From Deltaproteobacteria bacterium (GTDB lineage Bacteria > Desulfobacterota_E > Deferrimicrobia > Deferrimicrobiales > Deferrimicrobiaceae): 17,141 nucleotides of DNA. Both the position numbers and the translations under genes were made by a program. The notes under the pieces were generated by a model. It saw only the letters and a list, made by a program, of their open reading frames with translations, did not search any database and was not told the origin of the DNA. How positions within the stretch are numbered: position 1 is the first letter of the stretch; each line of letters begins with the position of its first letter. The stretch spans positions 1-17,141 of the forward strand of contig JAMDCN010000112.1 of NCBI GenBank assembly GCA_023489025.1, written 5' to 3'. Positions 1-6,958 of the stretch are shown here, piece after piece.

Positions 1-22
1 CAGCCGTGTGCTCTTCCGATCT
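1..22 (+). other. Sequencing adapter remnant at the contig edge
   Basis: These 22 bases match the 3' end of the Illumina TruSeq read-2 adapter. Positions 6-22 read GTGTGCTCTTCCGATCT exactly, and the preceding five bases fit the adapter apart from one substitution at position 4. This is not genomic sequence and should be trimmed. It shows that the left edge was extended from reads that still carried adapter, so the junction near position 23 should not be read as a real breakpoint. Confidence 0.95.
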
Positions 23-82
23 CCTGCGCTTGCCCGGCTCGCCCCGGGTCTCCCTCGCCTCGCGACGAAACCGTGCCGCGGG
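23..82 (-). repeat. Decayed partial third copy of the palindromic repeat
   Basis: Bases 48-72 match bases 12671-12695 of repeat copy 2 at 22 of 25 positions, including a 14-base perfect run (CGCCTCGCGACGAA). Read on the minus strand the resemblance continues loosely towards position 23, with GGGCG and CAAG-CGC blocks in the right order. An outer CCCGC end lies at about 82 after a short deletion. Only the left arm is present, because the copy runs into the adapter at position 22. Contigs often break in dispersed repeats, which fits. It is much more diverged than the other two copies and could still be chance similarity. No coding gene was recognised in 23-180. Confidence 0.4.
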
Positions 83-182
83 CGGGATTCTCCGTCCCCA
101 GGGAACCTTTCACGGACCCGCACCCCGGCGCATCGCCCGGCCATCTAATGAGGTGCCGGGAGATAAAGGGCTTCCCCTCCTT

Positions 183-210
183 GAAAAGAGCGGGGGCCGG
201 AAGGCCCCCG
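183..210 (-). terminator. Intrinsic terminator downstream of lptG
   Basis: Bases 191-198 (CGGGGGCC) and 203-210 (GGCCCCCG) form a perfect 8-bp GC stem around a four-base loop. On the minus strand the stem is followed by CTCTTTTC (183-190), a short T-rich tract. It lies about 40 bases past the lptG stop codon in the direction of lptFG transcription, so it is best read as the end of that operon. Confidence 0.75.
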
Positions 211-249
211 TTGTTCTCCCGGTTCTTCCCGGAATTCGCCGAACGCCGG

Positions 250-1332
250 TCAGCGCCGGGCGGCGCGCAGCAGGGCGACCCCCGCGGACGCGAAGAGCAG
301 GTCGGGGAGCCACGCGGACAACAGCGGAGGGAGCACCCCGCCGCGCCCCAGCGACAGCGACGCGGAGAGGACGACCCAGCAGGCGAAGCCGACCAGGAGC
401 CCGGTCCCGATGCTCCGCCACAGTCCCCCCGACCGGGGAGCCCGCAGCGCGATCGGGATGGCGAGCAGGCCGACGATCACGTCGAGCAGCGGGTACGAGA
501 GCTTGGCGTACAGGTCCACCTCGTACCGCCGCACGTCGTAGCCGTGGGCCCGGGCCTCCCGCGTGTAGCTCGCGAGCCGGGCGTAGGTCATCTCCTCCGG
601 CGTCGTCTCCTGCTCCAGGAAGCCGCGGATCGTGGCCGGGAACGCGTATTCCCGCTCCCGGAACGCGCTGACGCTCCCCGTTTCCGCTCCCTCGAACAGC
701 CGCTCCCGGCCATCCCGCAGCAGCCAGCGCCCTTTCCCCTCGAGGCGGGCGCTCCGGGCGTCCACCCGGCGGACGAGCCGGAAATCGTTGTCGATTTCAA
801 AGTACTGGAATCCCTGGAGCACGCCCGTCCGCGGATCGACGACCTGGGCGGAGAAGATGGCATCCTCGCCGCGGAGCCAGTACCGGTTCGAGGAGAACTG
901 CGCGGCGGCCTTTCCCTCCCGCATCCGGCCCCGCGCGATCTCCCCCGCCCGGTGCTCGGCGGAGGGAACGATCGCCTCCGCGACCGCCAGGGAAAGGAGC
1001 GCGACGATCGCGCACCCGCCGATGAGCGGCGCGCCGACCCGCGCGAGACTCAGGCCCGAGGAGAACATCGCCGTGAGCTCGTTCGCGCGTCCGCGGAGCG
1101 AGACCGTGATCAGCACGGCCAGCAGGATCGCGACGGGGGCCACGGCGACGAAGATCCCCGGGAGGCGGAACAGGTAGTACAGGGCGACCTCGGCGGCGCC
1201 GGTGCGGGAGCGGAGGAGATCGTTCGCCCGCTCGACGAGGTCGATCGCGACGAACAGCGTCACGGCCCCGGCGACGCAGGCGGCTGCGGCCCGGGAGAAC
1301 TCCCGCAGGAGGTAGCGCGACAGGATCTTCAT
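250..1332 (-). CDS. lptG: LPS export ABC transporter permease LptG
   Basis: This 360-residue protein belongs to the YjgP/YjgQ (LptF/LptG) permease family. The family forms the inner-membrane channel of the LptB2FG exporter, which extracts lipopolysaccharide from the inner membrane and passes it to LptC/LptA. The sequence shows hydrophobic segments near residues 13-34, 48-78 and 98-120, a soluble periplasmic (jellyroll-type) middle, and three further hydrophobic segments in the last 90 residues, the usual family layout. The start at MKILSRYLLREF fits the family; an upstream in-frame ATG would add 36 unrelated residues. Its ATG overlaps the lptF stop codon in an ATGA overlap, so translation is probably coupled. 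LptG rather than LptF is assigned from gene order and because its neighbour is the other paralogue; the two could be swapped. Confidence 0.88.
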   Translation of the reverse strand: MKILSRYLLREFSRAAAACVAGAVTLFVAIDLVERANDLLRSRTGAAEVALYYLFRLPGIFVAVAPVAILLAVLITVSLRGRANELTAMFSSGLSLARVGAPLIGGCAIVALLSLAVAEAIVPSAEHRAGEIARGRMREGKAAAQFSSNRYWLRGEDAIFSAQVVDPRTGVLQGFQYFEIDNDFRLVRRVDARSARLEGKGRWLLRDGRERLFEGAETGSVSAFREREYAFPATIRGFLEQETTPEEMTYARLASYTREARAHGYDVRRYEVDLYAKLSYPLLDVIVGLLAIPIALRAPRSGGLWRSIGTGLLVGFACWVVLSASLSLGRGGVLPPLLSAWLPDLLFASAGVALLRAARR

Positions 1333-2462
1333 CGCCGCCGGGCCGCTCGCCGGGCCGGGAGGGGGAACGACAGCGCCCGCTCCTCCGAGCGCCACAGGAT
1401 CCAGCCCGCGATTCCCAGTCCGAGGATGTCGGGGAGCCACATCAGGAGTACCATGAGGCGGGGGTCGGTCTGCTCGACGGCCCCGGCCGCCGCGAGGAAG
1501 ATGTAGAAGACGAGAATGAGGGCGATCGTGACCGCGAGGGCCGGTGATTTCCCCCGCGCGCGCTGCATGAAGCCGATCGGGAGGGCGAGGAGGCCGAAGG
1601 CGAGGCAGGAGATCGACAGGGCGACGCGCCTGTGGAAGTGGAAAAGGGCGGATGCGCCTGCGGGCGTCCCCCGCTCGTCGCGCGCCTTCCGGAGGAGGTC
1701 GCCGAACGCGAGTCCCCGCGGGTCGCCCGCTCCGCCCGCTTCCTCCAGCACACGGGGGAGGCGGAGCTCCATCGACCGGAAGGTGGCGTACCGATAACTC
1801 CCGCCGGAAGGCGTATCGTGGTGGATCTCCCCGTCGGCGAGGAGGAGCCGCGGCGGGTGGGCGCCGTTGCCCGGCACGAACGTCCCCTCCCGGGCGAAGA
1901 CGAGGAGGGCCTCCCGGCCCCCCACGGACTCGGAGAGGAAGACGCCCGACATCCGCGTCCCGTCGGGCGAGACCCGGTCGGGAAAGAGGAGGACGCCGGG
2001 GGCGATCTCCTGGAAGACGTGCTCCTCGGCCGCCGCCCCGGCGCGCAGGGCCACGATGCGCGCGAGGGTCTCCCGCATCGTCCGTTGACCCCAGGGGATG
2101 CCCTCCCCGCCGATCAGGAGGCTTGCGAGGAAGGTGCCGCCCGACAGGATGAGAACGGGGAGGACGAGGCCCCGCATCCCGATCCCGGCGGCCCGCAGCG
2201 CCGTGGTCTCGGAGTCGGCGGCGAGCCGGCCCAGCGAGAGGAGGACGGCCAGCAGAAGCGCCGAGGGGAGGGCGATCTCGAGAAACGCGGGGACCAGGGC
2301 GAGCAGGAGCTTCCCGACGAGGGAGGGCGGAACTCCTTTCGCGATGACGAGGTCGGCGAGCTTGGAGAACCGGTGGAGGAGGACGACGAGCGAGAACGCG
2401 AACAGTCCGACGAGGTACGGGCCGACCGCCTGGGACAGGATGTATCGGTGGACGATCTTCAT
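1329..2462 (-). CDS. lptF: LPS export ABC transporter permease LptF
   Basis: This 377-residue protein is the second YjgP/YjgQ-family permease and partner of the downstream LptG in the LptB2FG lipopolysaccharide exporter. It starts MKIVHRYILSQAVGPYLVG, typical of the family. N-terminal hydrophobic segments span about residues 12-120, a polar periplasmic domain about 125-265, and C-terminal hydrophobic segments about 275-360. It is the first gene of a two-gene minus-strand operon. A perfect minus-strand -10 box (TATAAT, 2485-2490) lies 22 bases upstream of the ATG. An AAGGA purine stretch (2476-2480) lies about 13 bases upstream, which is rather far for a ribosome binding site. The extreme C-terminus is Arg-rich. 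Which paralogue is F and which is G is inferred from order. Confidence 0.87.
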   Translation of the reverse strand: MKIVHRYILSQAVGPYLVGLFAFSLVVLLHRFSKLADLVIAKGVPPSLVGKLLLALVPAFLEIALPSALLLAVLLSLGRLAADSETTALRAAGIGMRGLVLPVLILSGGTFLASLLIGGEGIPWGQRTMRETLARIVALRAGAAAEEHVFQEIAPGVLLFPDRVSPDGTRMSGVFLSESVGGREALLVFAREGTFVPGNGAHPPRLLLADGEIHHDTPSGGSYRYATFRSMELRLPRVLEEAGGAGDPRGLAFGDLLRKARDERGTPAGASALFHFHRRVALSISCLAFGLLALPIGFMQRARGKSPALAVTIALILVFYIFLAAAGAVEQTDPRLMVLLMWLPDILGLGIAGWILWRSEERALSFPLPARRAARRR

Positions 2463-2484
2463 TCGCTTGGGCCGGTCCTTATCG

Positions 2485-2513
2485 ATTATAGCGGGGTTCG
2501 GGCGCGTTGCGGA
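2485..2513 (-). promoter_or_regulatory. Candidate promoter for lptF-lptG
   Basis: On the minus strand a perfect TATAAT occupies 2485-2490. A weak -35-like TCCGCA (3 of 6 consensus positions) lies 17 bases further upstream at 2508-2513. The surrounding sequence is very GC-rich, so an exact -10 box here is notable. The implied transcription start near 2478 gives a leader of only about 16 bases and cuts close to the AAGGA stretch, so the exact start may differ. Confidence 0.5.
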
Positions 2514-2540
2514 CATTTCGGGCGCCCCGGCGAAACGGGC

Positions 2541-2546
2541 TATAGT
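2541..2546 (+). promoter_or_regulatory. Candidate -10 box for ribF abutting its start codons
   Basis: TATAGT (5 of 6 matches to TATAAT) sits directly before the first in-frame ATG of ribF at 2547. There is no convincing -35 at 16-18 bases upstream. If it is used, transcription would begin at about 2552-2555, that is at the second ATG (2553), giving a leaderless message. No Shine-Dalgarno sequence is visible upstream of any of the three candidate ATGs. Confidence 0.35.
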
Positions 2547-3536
2547 ATGATCATGGAAATGATCGTGGCCCAAGGTTCCGCCGGCCTCGTCGCGCCGGAG
2601 GGGACATCCGTCACCATCGGGAACTTCGACGGCGTCCACGTCGGGCATCAGGAACTGCTCCGCCGGACGGTGGCCCGGGCGCGCGCGGCGGGGCGGATGG
2701 CCGTCGCCCTGACCTTTTCCCCGCACCCCGTCCGGTTCTTCTCCCCGGGAGCGCGCTTTTACGAGATCACGGGTCCCCGGGAGAAGGCCGAGCTCATCGC
2801 CGCGGCGGGGATCGACGCCCTCGTCGTGGAGTCGTTCGGCGGGGACGTGGGGCGGATGACGCCCGAGGAGTTCGCGCGCGCGATCCTCGTCCGCCGCCTC
2901 GCCGCGCGGGACGTGATCGTCGGGTACGACTTCACCTTCGGGAGGAACCGGGCCGGTTCGCCCGCCCTGCTCGCCGGGCTCGGCAAGTCGATGGGGTTCG
3001 ACGTGGAAATCGTCCCGCCCGTCCTGCGCGGCGGCGCCATCGTGAGCTCGACCCGCATCCGGGAGCTCCTGCTCGCGGGGAGGGTCCGGGCCGCCGGGGA
3101 GCTCATGCGCCGGCCATACAGGCTCTCGGGCCCCGTCATCCGCGGGGCGGAGCGGGGCCGGAAACTCGGCTTCCCCACGGCGAACATCGCCGTCATCCAG
3201 GAGCTGATCCCGCTGCCGGGGGTGTACGTCGTCGAGGCGGAGGTCTCGGGGGAGCGGCGCCTCGCCGTGGCGAACGTCGGCTTCAACCCGACCTTCGGGG
3301 AGAACTCCCTCGGCGTCGAGGTCCACATCCTGGACTTCGACGGCGACCTCTACGGCCGGGAGATCGCCGTGCGCTTCCGCGAGCGGATCCGGGACGAGCG
3401 GAAGTTCAAAAGCGCCGAGGAGCTCGTCCGCCAGATCCGGAAGGACGTCCAGTACGCCCGCGAAATCCGGCTCCCCGCGGGATCGAAGCCGGCGGGCGGG
3501 AGTCGCGACGCCGCCGCGGCCGGAGGGTCCGCGTGA
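2547..3536 (+). CDS. ribF: Bifunctional riboflavin kinase / FAD synthetase RibF
   Basis: This cytoplasmic enzyme of 329 residues phosphorylates riboflavin to FMN and adenylates FMN to FAD. The N-terminal nucleotidyltransferase domain (about 20-185) has the signature GNFDGVHVGHQ at 25-35 and SSTRIR at 167-172. The C-terminal riboflavin kinase domain (about 187-308) has KLGFPTANI at 206-214, PLPGVYVV at 222-229 and NPTFG at 247-251. The last 20 or so residues are a low-complexity Gly/Ala tail beyond the usual family end. Three in-frame ATGs (2547, 2553, 2559) compete as start; the first is reported, but a -10-like TATAGT directly before it makes 2553 or 2559 possible. The stop codon overlaps the GTG of the downstream protease. 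The gene is divergent from lptF. Confidence 0.95.
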   Translation: MIMEMIVAQGSAGLVAPEGTSVTIGNFDGVHVGHQELLRRTVARARAAGRMAVALTFSPHPVRFFSPGARFYEITGPREKAELIAAAGIDALVVESFGGDVGRMTPEEFARAILVRRLAARDVIVGYDFTFGRNRAGSPALLAGLGKSMGFDVEIVPPVLRGGAIVSSTRIRELLLAGRVRAAGELMRRPYRLSGPVIRGAERGRKLGFPTANIAVIQELIPLPGVYVVEAEVSGERRLAVANVGFNPTFGENSLGVEVHILDFDGDLYGREIAVRFRERIRDERKFKSAEELVRQIRKDVQYAREIRLPAGSKPAGGSRDAAAAGGSA

Positions 3537-4930
3537 AGGGGGGAGCCCTGTTTGCCGCCTGCGGGCTCCTTCTCGCGGCCTGCACGGGCGGGGGGAGCGG
3601 GTCCCGGCCCGAAGGGAGGGGCGGGGAGGCCGCGTCCCTCCAGCAGGCCTTCGTGGCGGCGGTGGAGCGGGCCGTTCCGGCCGTCGTGAACCTCCGGACG
3701 GTCTCCCGGTTCCCGCGCCAAGGCGGCCAGCGACCCCGGACGGAGGGGCAGGACCTCCAGGACTACATCGCCGGGATCCTGGAGGAGAACGGCGGGTTCC
3801 GCGAGAACGCGCTCGGGTCCGGCGTGATTCTCGGTGAGGACGGCCTGATCGTCACGAACGAGCACGTCGTCCGGGATGCGGACGAGATCGTCGCCCGCCT
3901 CTCCGACGGGACGGAGCACCGGGCCAGGATCGTCGGGACCGACCCGCGGACGGACATCGCGCTCCTGCGCATCGAGCCGGCGCGGAAGCTCCCCGTGGCG
4001 GCTCTGGGCGACTCGTCGCGCCTCCGGGTGGGGCAGTGGGCGATCGCGGTGGGGAACCCGTTCGGGCTCGAGAGCACGGTGACCGTGGGCGTGATCAGCG
4101 CGATGGGGCGGACCGACGTCGGAGACGAGGGCTCGGACGAATTCATCCAGACCGACGCTTCCATCAACCCGGGGAACTCCGGCGGGCCGCTCCTCAACAC
4201 GCGCGGCGAGGTGATCGGGATCAACACCGCGATGGTGAGCGCCGGCCAGGGGATCGGGTTCGCCATCCCCATCAACACCGTGAAGTCGATCGAGGGGGAC
4301 CTCGTCCGCGACGGGTCCGTCCGCCGCGGGTGGCTCGGCGTCGGGATCCAGCCGCTCACGGCCGAGCTCGCGGAGTCGTTCGCTGCGAAGGGCGAGAAGG
4401 GTCTCCTCGTGAACCGGGTGTTCCCCGGCAGCCCCGCGGAATCGGCCGGCCTGCGCGACGGGGACATCCTGATCGGCCTCGCCGGGAAAGCCGTGGCGGG
4501 GGTCAGGGAGTTCCAGCGGCAGATCGCGGCCGTGAGGCCCGGGAGCGCCGTGGAGCTCGACATCGTCCGCGACGGGAGGCGGCTCCGGGCGACGGCGTCC
4601 CTGGGCGAGGCCCCGGGGGAAGCGCCGAGGCCGAACGCCCGGAAGGAGCCTGTCGACGCCTGGGGACTCTCCGTGGCCGACGTGCCCCGGCGGCTGCTCC
4701 GGGAACTGTCCCTGCGCGGCGGGGTCGAGGTCGGATACGTGGAAGGATCGGGCCCGGCATGGAAGGGGGGGATCAAGGAGGGGGACATCATCCTCCGGAT
4801 CGGCCGGGAGCCCGTCTCCTCGGCCGCGTCGTACCGGAAGGCGATCGCGCGCCTCCCGAAGGGGCGGTCCGTCTCCGTGTTGATCTACCGCGACGGCGCG
4901 CAGGTTTACGTCGCGGTCCGGACCCGGTAA
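3533..4930 (+). CDS. HtrA/Deg-family serine protease, predicted lipoprotein
   Basis: This 465-residue envelope protease/chaperone would degrade or refold misfolded periplasmic proteins. A lipoprotein signal is visible: a short hydrophobic N-terminus ending in LLLAAC with the acylated Cys at 17, followed by a Gly/Ser-rich linker. Residue +2 is Thr, not Asp, so by the E. coli rule it would go to the outer membrane. The trypsin-like domain (about 38-258) has the full catalytic triad: His111 (in VTNEHVV), Asp141 (in RTDIALL) and Ser216 (in NPGNSGGPLL). Two PDZ domains follow, at about 262-357 and 372-463. The GTG start overlaps the ribF stop and has a strong GGAGGG ribosome site at 3522-3527. The domain layout is DegP/DegQ-like; the exact orthologue is not resolved. 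Confidence 0.94.
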   Translation: MKGGALFAACGLLLAACTGGGSGSRPEGRGGEAASLQQAFVAAVERAVPAVVNLRTVSRFPRQGGQRPRTEGQDLQDYIAGILEENGGFRENALGSGVILGEDGLIVTNEHVVRDADEIVARLSDGTEHRARIVGTDPRTDIALLRIEPARKLPVAALGDSSRLRVGQWAIAVGNPFGLESTVTVGVISAMGRTDVGDEGSDEFIQTDASINPGNSGGPLLNTRGEVIGINTAMVSAGQGIGFAIPINTVKSIEGDLVRDGSVRRGWLGVGIQPLTAELAESFAAKGEKGLLVNRVFPGSPAESAGLRDGDILIGLAGKAVAGVREFQRQIAAVRPGSAVELDIVRDGRRLRATASLGEAPGEAPRPNARKEPVDAWGLSVADVPRRLLRELSLRGGVEVGYVEGSGPAWKGGIKEGDIILRIGREPVSSAASYRKAIARLPKGRSVSVLIYRDGAQVYVAVRTR

Positions 4931-4958
4931 AATGGGCGGAGGACCAAGGAGGAATCCG

Positions 4959-5225
4959 ATGGGAGTGGTGAAGGATCCCGACGTCGCGCGGCGGATCGCG
5001 CGGGCCGTGGTCTCGGACATCGCCCTCTACAACCAGAAAAAGGTGGAGGAGGGGATCGCCCGGGACAACCTGTTCGACCTCCTGAAGGAGGAGATCGACG
5101 AGGGGCTCAGCTACTACCTGAGCCGGATCGACCCGGAGATCGCCCGCAGCACCAATTACTTCAACCAGGCCCTCGTGGACGTCCTCGTCAAGCCGATGGG
5201 CCGGATCCCGTCGAAGGCCTGGTAG
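4959..5225 (+). CDS. Small conserved-looking protein of unknown function
   Basis: This 88-residue protein was not assigned to a named family. It has no signal peptide or membrane segment and looks soluble, acidic and largely helical, with a pattern such as ARAVVSDIALYN (residues 13-24) and an Asp/Glu-rich middle (DLLKEEIDEG). The start at 4959 is chosen because a near-perfect AAGGAGG (4946-4952) lies six bases upstream; a longer version from 4932 would begin before that site. It follows the protease gene by 28 bases and ends 10 bases before rluD, so it is very likely part of the same operon. I have an impression that similar small proteins exist in Desulfuromonadales but cannot name one. There is no basis for assigning a function. 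Confidence 0.8.
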   Translation: MGVVKDPDVARRIARAVVSDIALYNQKKVEEGIARDNLFDLLKEEIDEGLSYYLSRIDPEIARSTNYFNQALVDVLVKPMGRIPSKAW

Positions 5226-5235
5226 AGCGGACCGT

Positions 5236-6192
5236 TTGACGGGGACCCATCGCCTCACGGTCCCGAAGGAGAAAGCGGGACGCCGGCTGGACCTGTTCCT
5301 GGCCGAGGCGCTCCCCGCGCTCTCCCGTTCCCGGGTCCGGCAGTTGATTTCGGAGGGGCGCGTCGTCCTGCCGGGGGGGGTCGCGAAGCCGTCGACGCGC
5401 CTCAAAGGGGACGAAGAGATCGCGGTGACCGTCCCCGCTCCCCGCCCCCCGGGACCGGCGGCCGAGGACCGGCCTCTCGAAATCCTGTTCCAGGATCCCC
5501 ACCTGCTTGTGGTCAACAAGCCGGCCGGCATGGTCGTCCATCCCGCGCCGGGTCACGCGGACCGGACGCTCGTCAACGTCCTCCTGGCGCGCGCCGACCG
5601 CCTCTCCGGGATCGGCGGCGTCGAGCGGCCCGGCATCGTGCACCGGCTCGACAAGGATACCTCGGGGATCCTCGTCGTGGCGAAAACCGACGCGGCCCAC
5701 GCGCGGCTCTCCGATCAGCTCTCCGCGCACCGGATGGAGCGACGCTACCACGGCATCGTCTGGGGCCGCCCCCCGCGGGAGAGCGGGACGGTCGAGACGC
5801 GGGTGGGGCGTCATCCGGTCCATCGCTGGAAGATGGCGGTGCTCCCTTCCGGCGGGCGGCGCGCCGTCACGCATTACCGGCTCCTTTCGTCGTTCGGCGG
5901 CTTCTCCCTCGTGGAGTTCCTGCTCGCGACGGGCCGGACCCACCAGGTCCGCCTTCACTGCGCCCACATCGGGTGCCCGATCGTCGGTGACGACGTGTAC
6001 GGAAAGCCTCGCAAGATCCCGCTCGGGAAGGGCCCGGCGCCGCCCGCCGTCGCCGTGTCCCGGTTCCTCCTCCATGCTTTCCGGCTCGGGTTCGTCCATC
6101 CCGCGACCGGCGAGCGGCTCCTCTTCGAGGCGCCCGACCCGCCCGAATTCGACGCGTTCCGGGCGGCCGTCTCGGAAGGCGGCGCGCGATGA
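5236..6192 (+). CDS. rluD: Pseudouridine synthase, RluD-like
   Basis: This RluA/RluD-family enzyme of 318 residues isomerises uridines in RNA; RluD acts on helix 69 of 23S rRNA. An N-terminal S4 RNA-binding domain lies at about 15-68 (RRLDLFLAEALP, SRSRVRQLISEGRV). The catalytic signature HRLDKDTSG is at 136-144, with the catalytic Asp at 139. The NKPAGMVVHP block (94-103) and the GRTHQVRLH block are also present. The presence of S4 favours RluD/RluC over RluA. The only reasonable start is TTG at 5236, with a weak purine stretch before it. The stop overlaps the pgeF start in an ATGA overlap. Substrate specificity is inferred from the family. Confidence 0.9.
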   Translation: MTGTHRLTVPKEKAGRRLDLFLAEALPALSRSRVRQLISEGRVVLPGGVAKPSTRLKGDEEIAVTVPAPRPPGPAAEDRPLEILFQDPHLLVVNKPAGMVVHPAPGHADRTLVNVLLARADRLSGIGGVERPGIVHRLDKDTSGILVVAKTDAAHARLSDQLSAHRMERRYHGIVWGRPPRESGTVETRVGRHPVHRWKMAVLPSGGRRAVTHYRLLSSFGGFSLVEFLLATGRTHQVRLHCAHIGCPIVGDDVYGKPRKIPLGKGPAPPAVAVSRFLLHAFRLGFVHPATGERLLFEAPDPPEFDAFRAAVSEGGAR

Positions 6193-6914
6193 TCCCGCCG
6201 CATTTCGTCCAGTCCCGCCTGCTGCTTCGCTGCCCCGGCGTCTATCATGCCTTCCTCGGCGTCGACCCCGTCCCCGGCCGCGCGACGGCGGATCTCCTCC
6301 GGGAGGTCTTCTCCGTCCCGCCGGCGCGGATCGGGACGCTGCGGCAGGTCCATTCCGGGCTCGCGCTCGAGGCGGGGCCGGAGGACCTGGGACGGCCGGA
6401 GGCGGGGGGGCGGGAGGGAGACGCCCTCTGGACGGATGCGCCGGGGACGGGCGCCGGCGTCCGGACCGCGGACTGCGTCCCCGTTCTCCTGGCGCTTCCG
6501 GGACCGCCGCTGGCCGCCGCCGTCCATGCCGGCTGGCGGGGACTCTCGGCGGGGATCGTCGGCTCGGCCGTGCGGGCGATCGCCGGACGGTTCGGGGACG
6601 GCGCGGTCGGACGGCTCGTCGCGGCGGCCGGGCCCGGTGCGCGGGGCTGCTGCTACGAGGTGGGCGACGAGGTGGCCGGTCTCCTCGCGGAGCTGCCCGG
6701 GGGCGGCCGGCACGTCCGGAAGGGGGCGGGCGGCACGGGCCGGTGGCGGGCCGACCTGCAGGGTCTTGTCGTGGAGGCGCTCGCGGCCGCGGGGCTGTCG
6801 CCGAGCCGTGTCGAGTCCGTCGGGCCGTGCACGATCTGCGCCCCGCGCTTCCACTCGTTCCGGCGCGAAAAGTCCTTGACCGGCCGGCAGCTAAGTTTTA
6901 TCTATATACTCTGA
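6189..6914 (+). CDS. pgeF: PgeF/YfiH-family protein (Cu-oxidase_4, 'laccase domain')
   Basis: This 241-residue protein belongs to the YfiH/YlmD family. Members have been described as peptidoglycan editing factors in E. coli and as enzymes acting on purine nucleosides (FAMIN-like). The metal-site residues are present: His55 in RQVHS, Cys96 in TADCVPVLL and His113 in AAVHAGWRG. GPGARGCCYEVG and the C-terminal CTICAPRFHSFRR block complete the family pattern. The length is normal. It overlaps rluD by four bases, a pairing common in bacteria. The last six codons are unusually AT-rich and include the rare ATA, probably because they overlap a promoter for the next gene. Older 'laccase' labels should not be taken literally. 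Confidence 0.9.
   Translation: MIPPHFVQSRLLLRCPGVYHAFLGVDPVPGRATADLLREVFSVPPARIGTLRQVHSGLALEAGPEDLGRPEAGGREGDALWTDAPGTGAGVRTADCVPVLLALPGPPLAAAVHAGWRGLSAGIVGSAVRAIAGRFGDGAVGRLVAAAGPGARGCCYEVGDEVAGLLAELPGGGRHVRKGAGGTGRWRADLQGLVVEALAAAGLSPSRVESVGPCTICAPRFHSFRREKSLTGRQLSFIYIL
6876..6910 (+). promoter_or_regulatory. Possible promoter for the GAF/GGDEF-like gene
   Basis: TTGACC (6876-6881, 5 of 6 matches to the -35 consensus) is followed 17 bases later by TATCTA (6899-6904) and then by TATACT (6905-6910, a better -10 match but at 23-bp spacing). The interval from about 6891 to 6950 is far more AT-rich than the rest of the window. The TTGAC also encodes part of the conserved pgeF C-terminus, so it is not independent evidence. 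Confidence 0.35.
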
Positions 6915-6958
6915 TTTCCCTTTTGCTTTCGATTTCTCAATCCACTCCAGGACGCCAC

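Noticed and set aside
23..180. Possible gene end on the plus strand at tandem stops TAA TGA (146-151)
   Set aside because: The in-frame translation before it is low-complexity and unrecognisable, and the stretch overlaps the decayed repeat.
73..1506. Long plus-strand open frame opposite lptG
   Set aside because: It has a Pro/Arg/Glu-rich composition with no family resemblance and lies antisense to a clear LptG. Long antisense frames are expected at this GC content.
4932..4958. Upstream ATG for the 88-residue protein
   Set aside because: It would place the strong AAGGAGG inside the coding region; the ATG at 4959 is at the ideal distance from that site.
3350..5020. Long minus-strand open frame opposite the protease gene
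   Set aside because: Low-complexity Asp/Arg/Pro-rich translation, antisense to an HtrA protein with an intact triad and PDZ domains.
5507..6958. N-terminal extension of the GAF/GGDEF-like gene through rluD and pgeF
   Set aside because: The extended part is an Arg/Ser/Gly-rich frame in the wrong phase of rluD and pgeF; the ATG at 6959 with AGGA upstream begins the recognisable protein.
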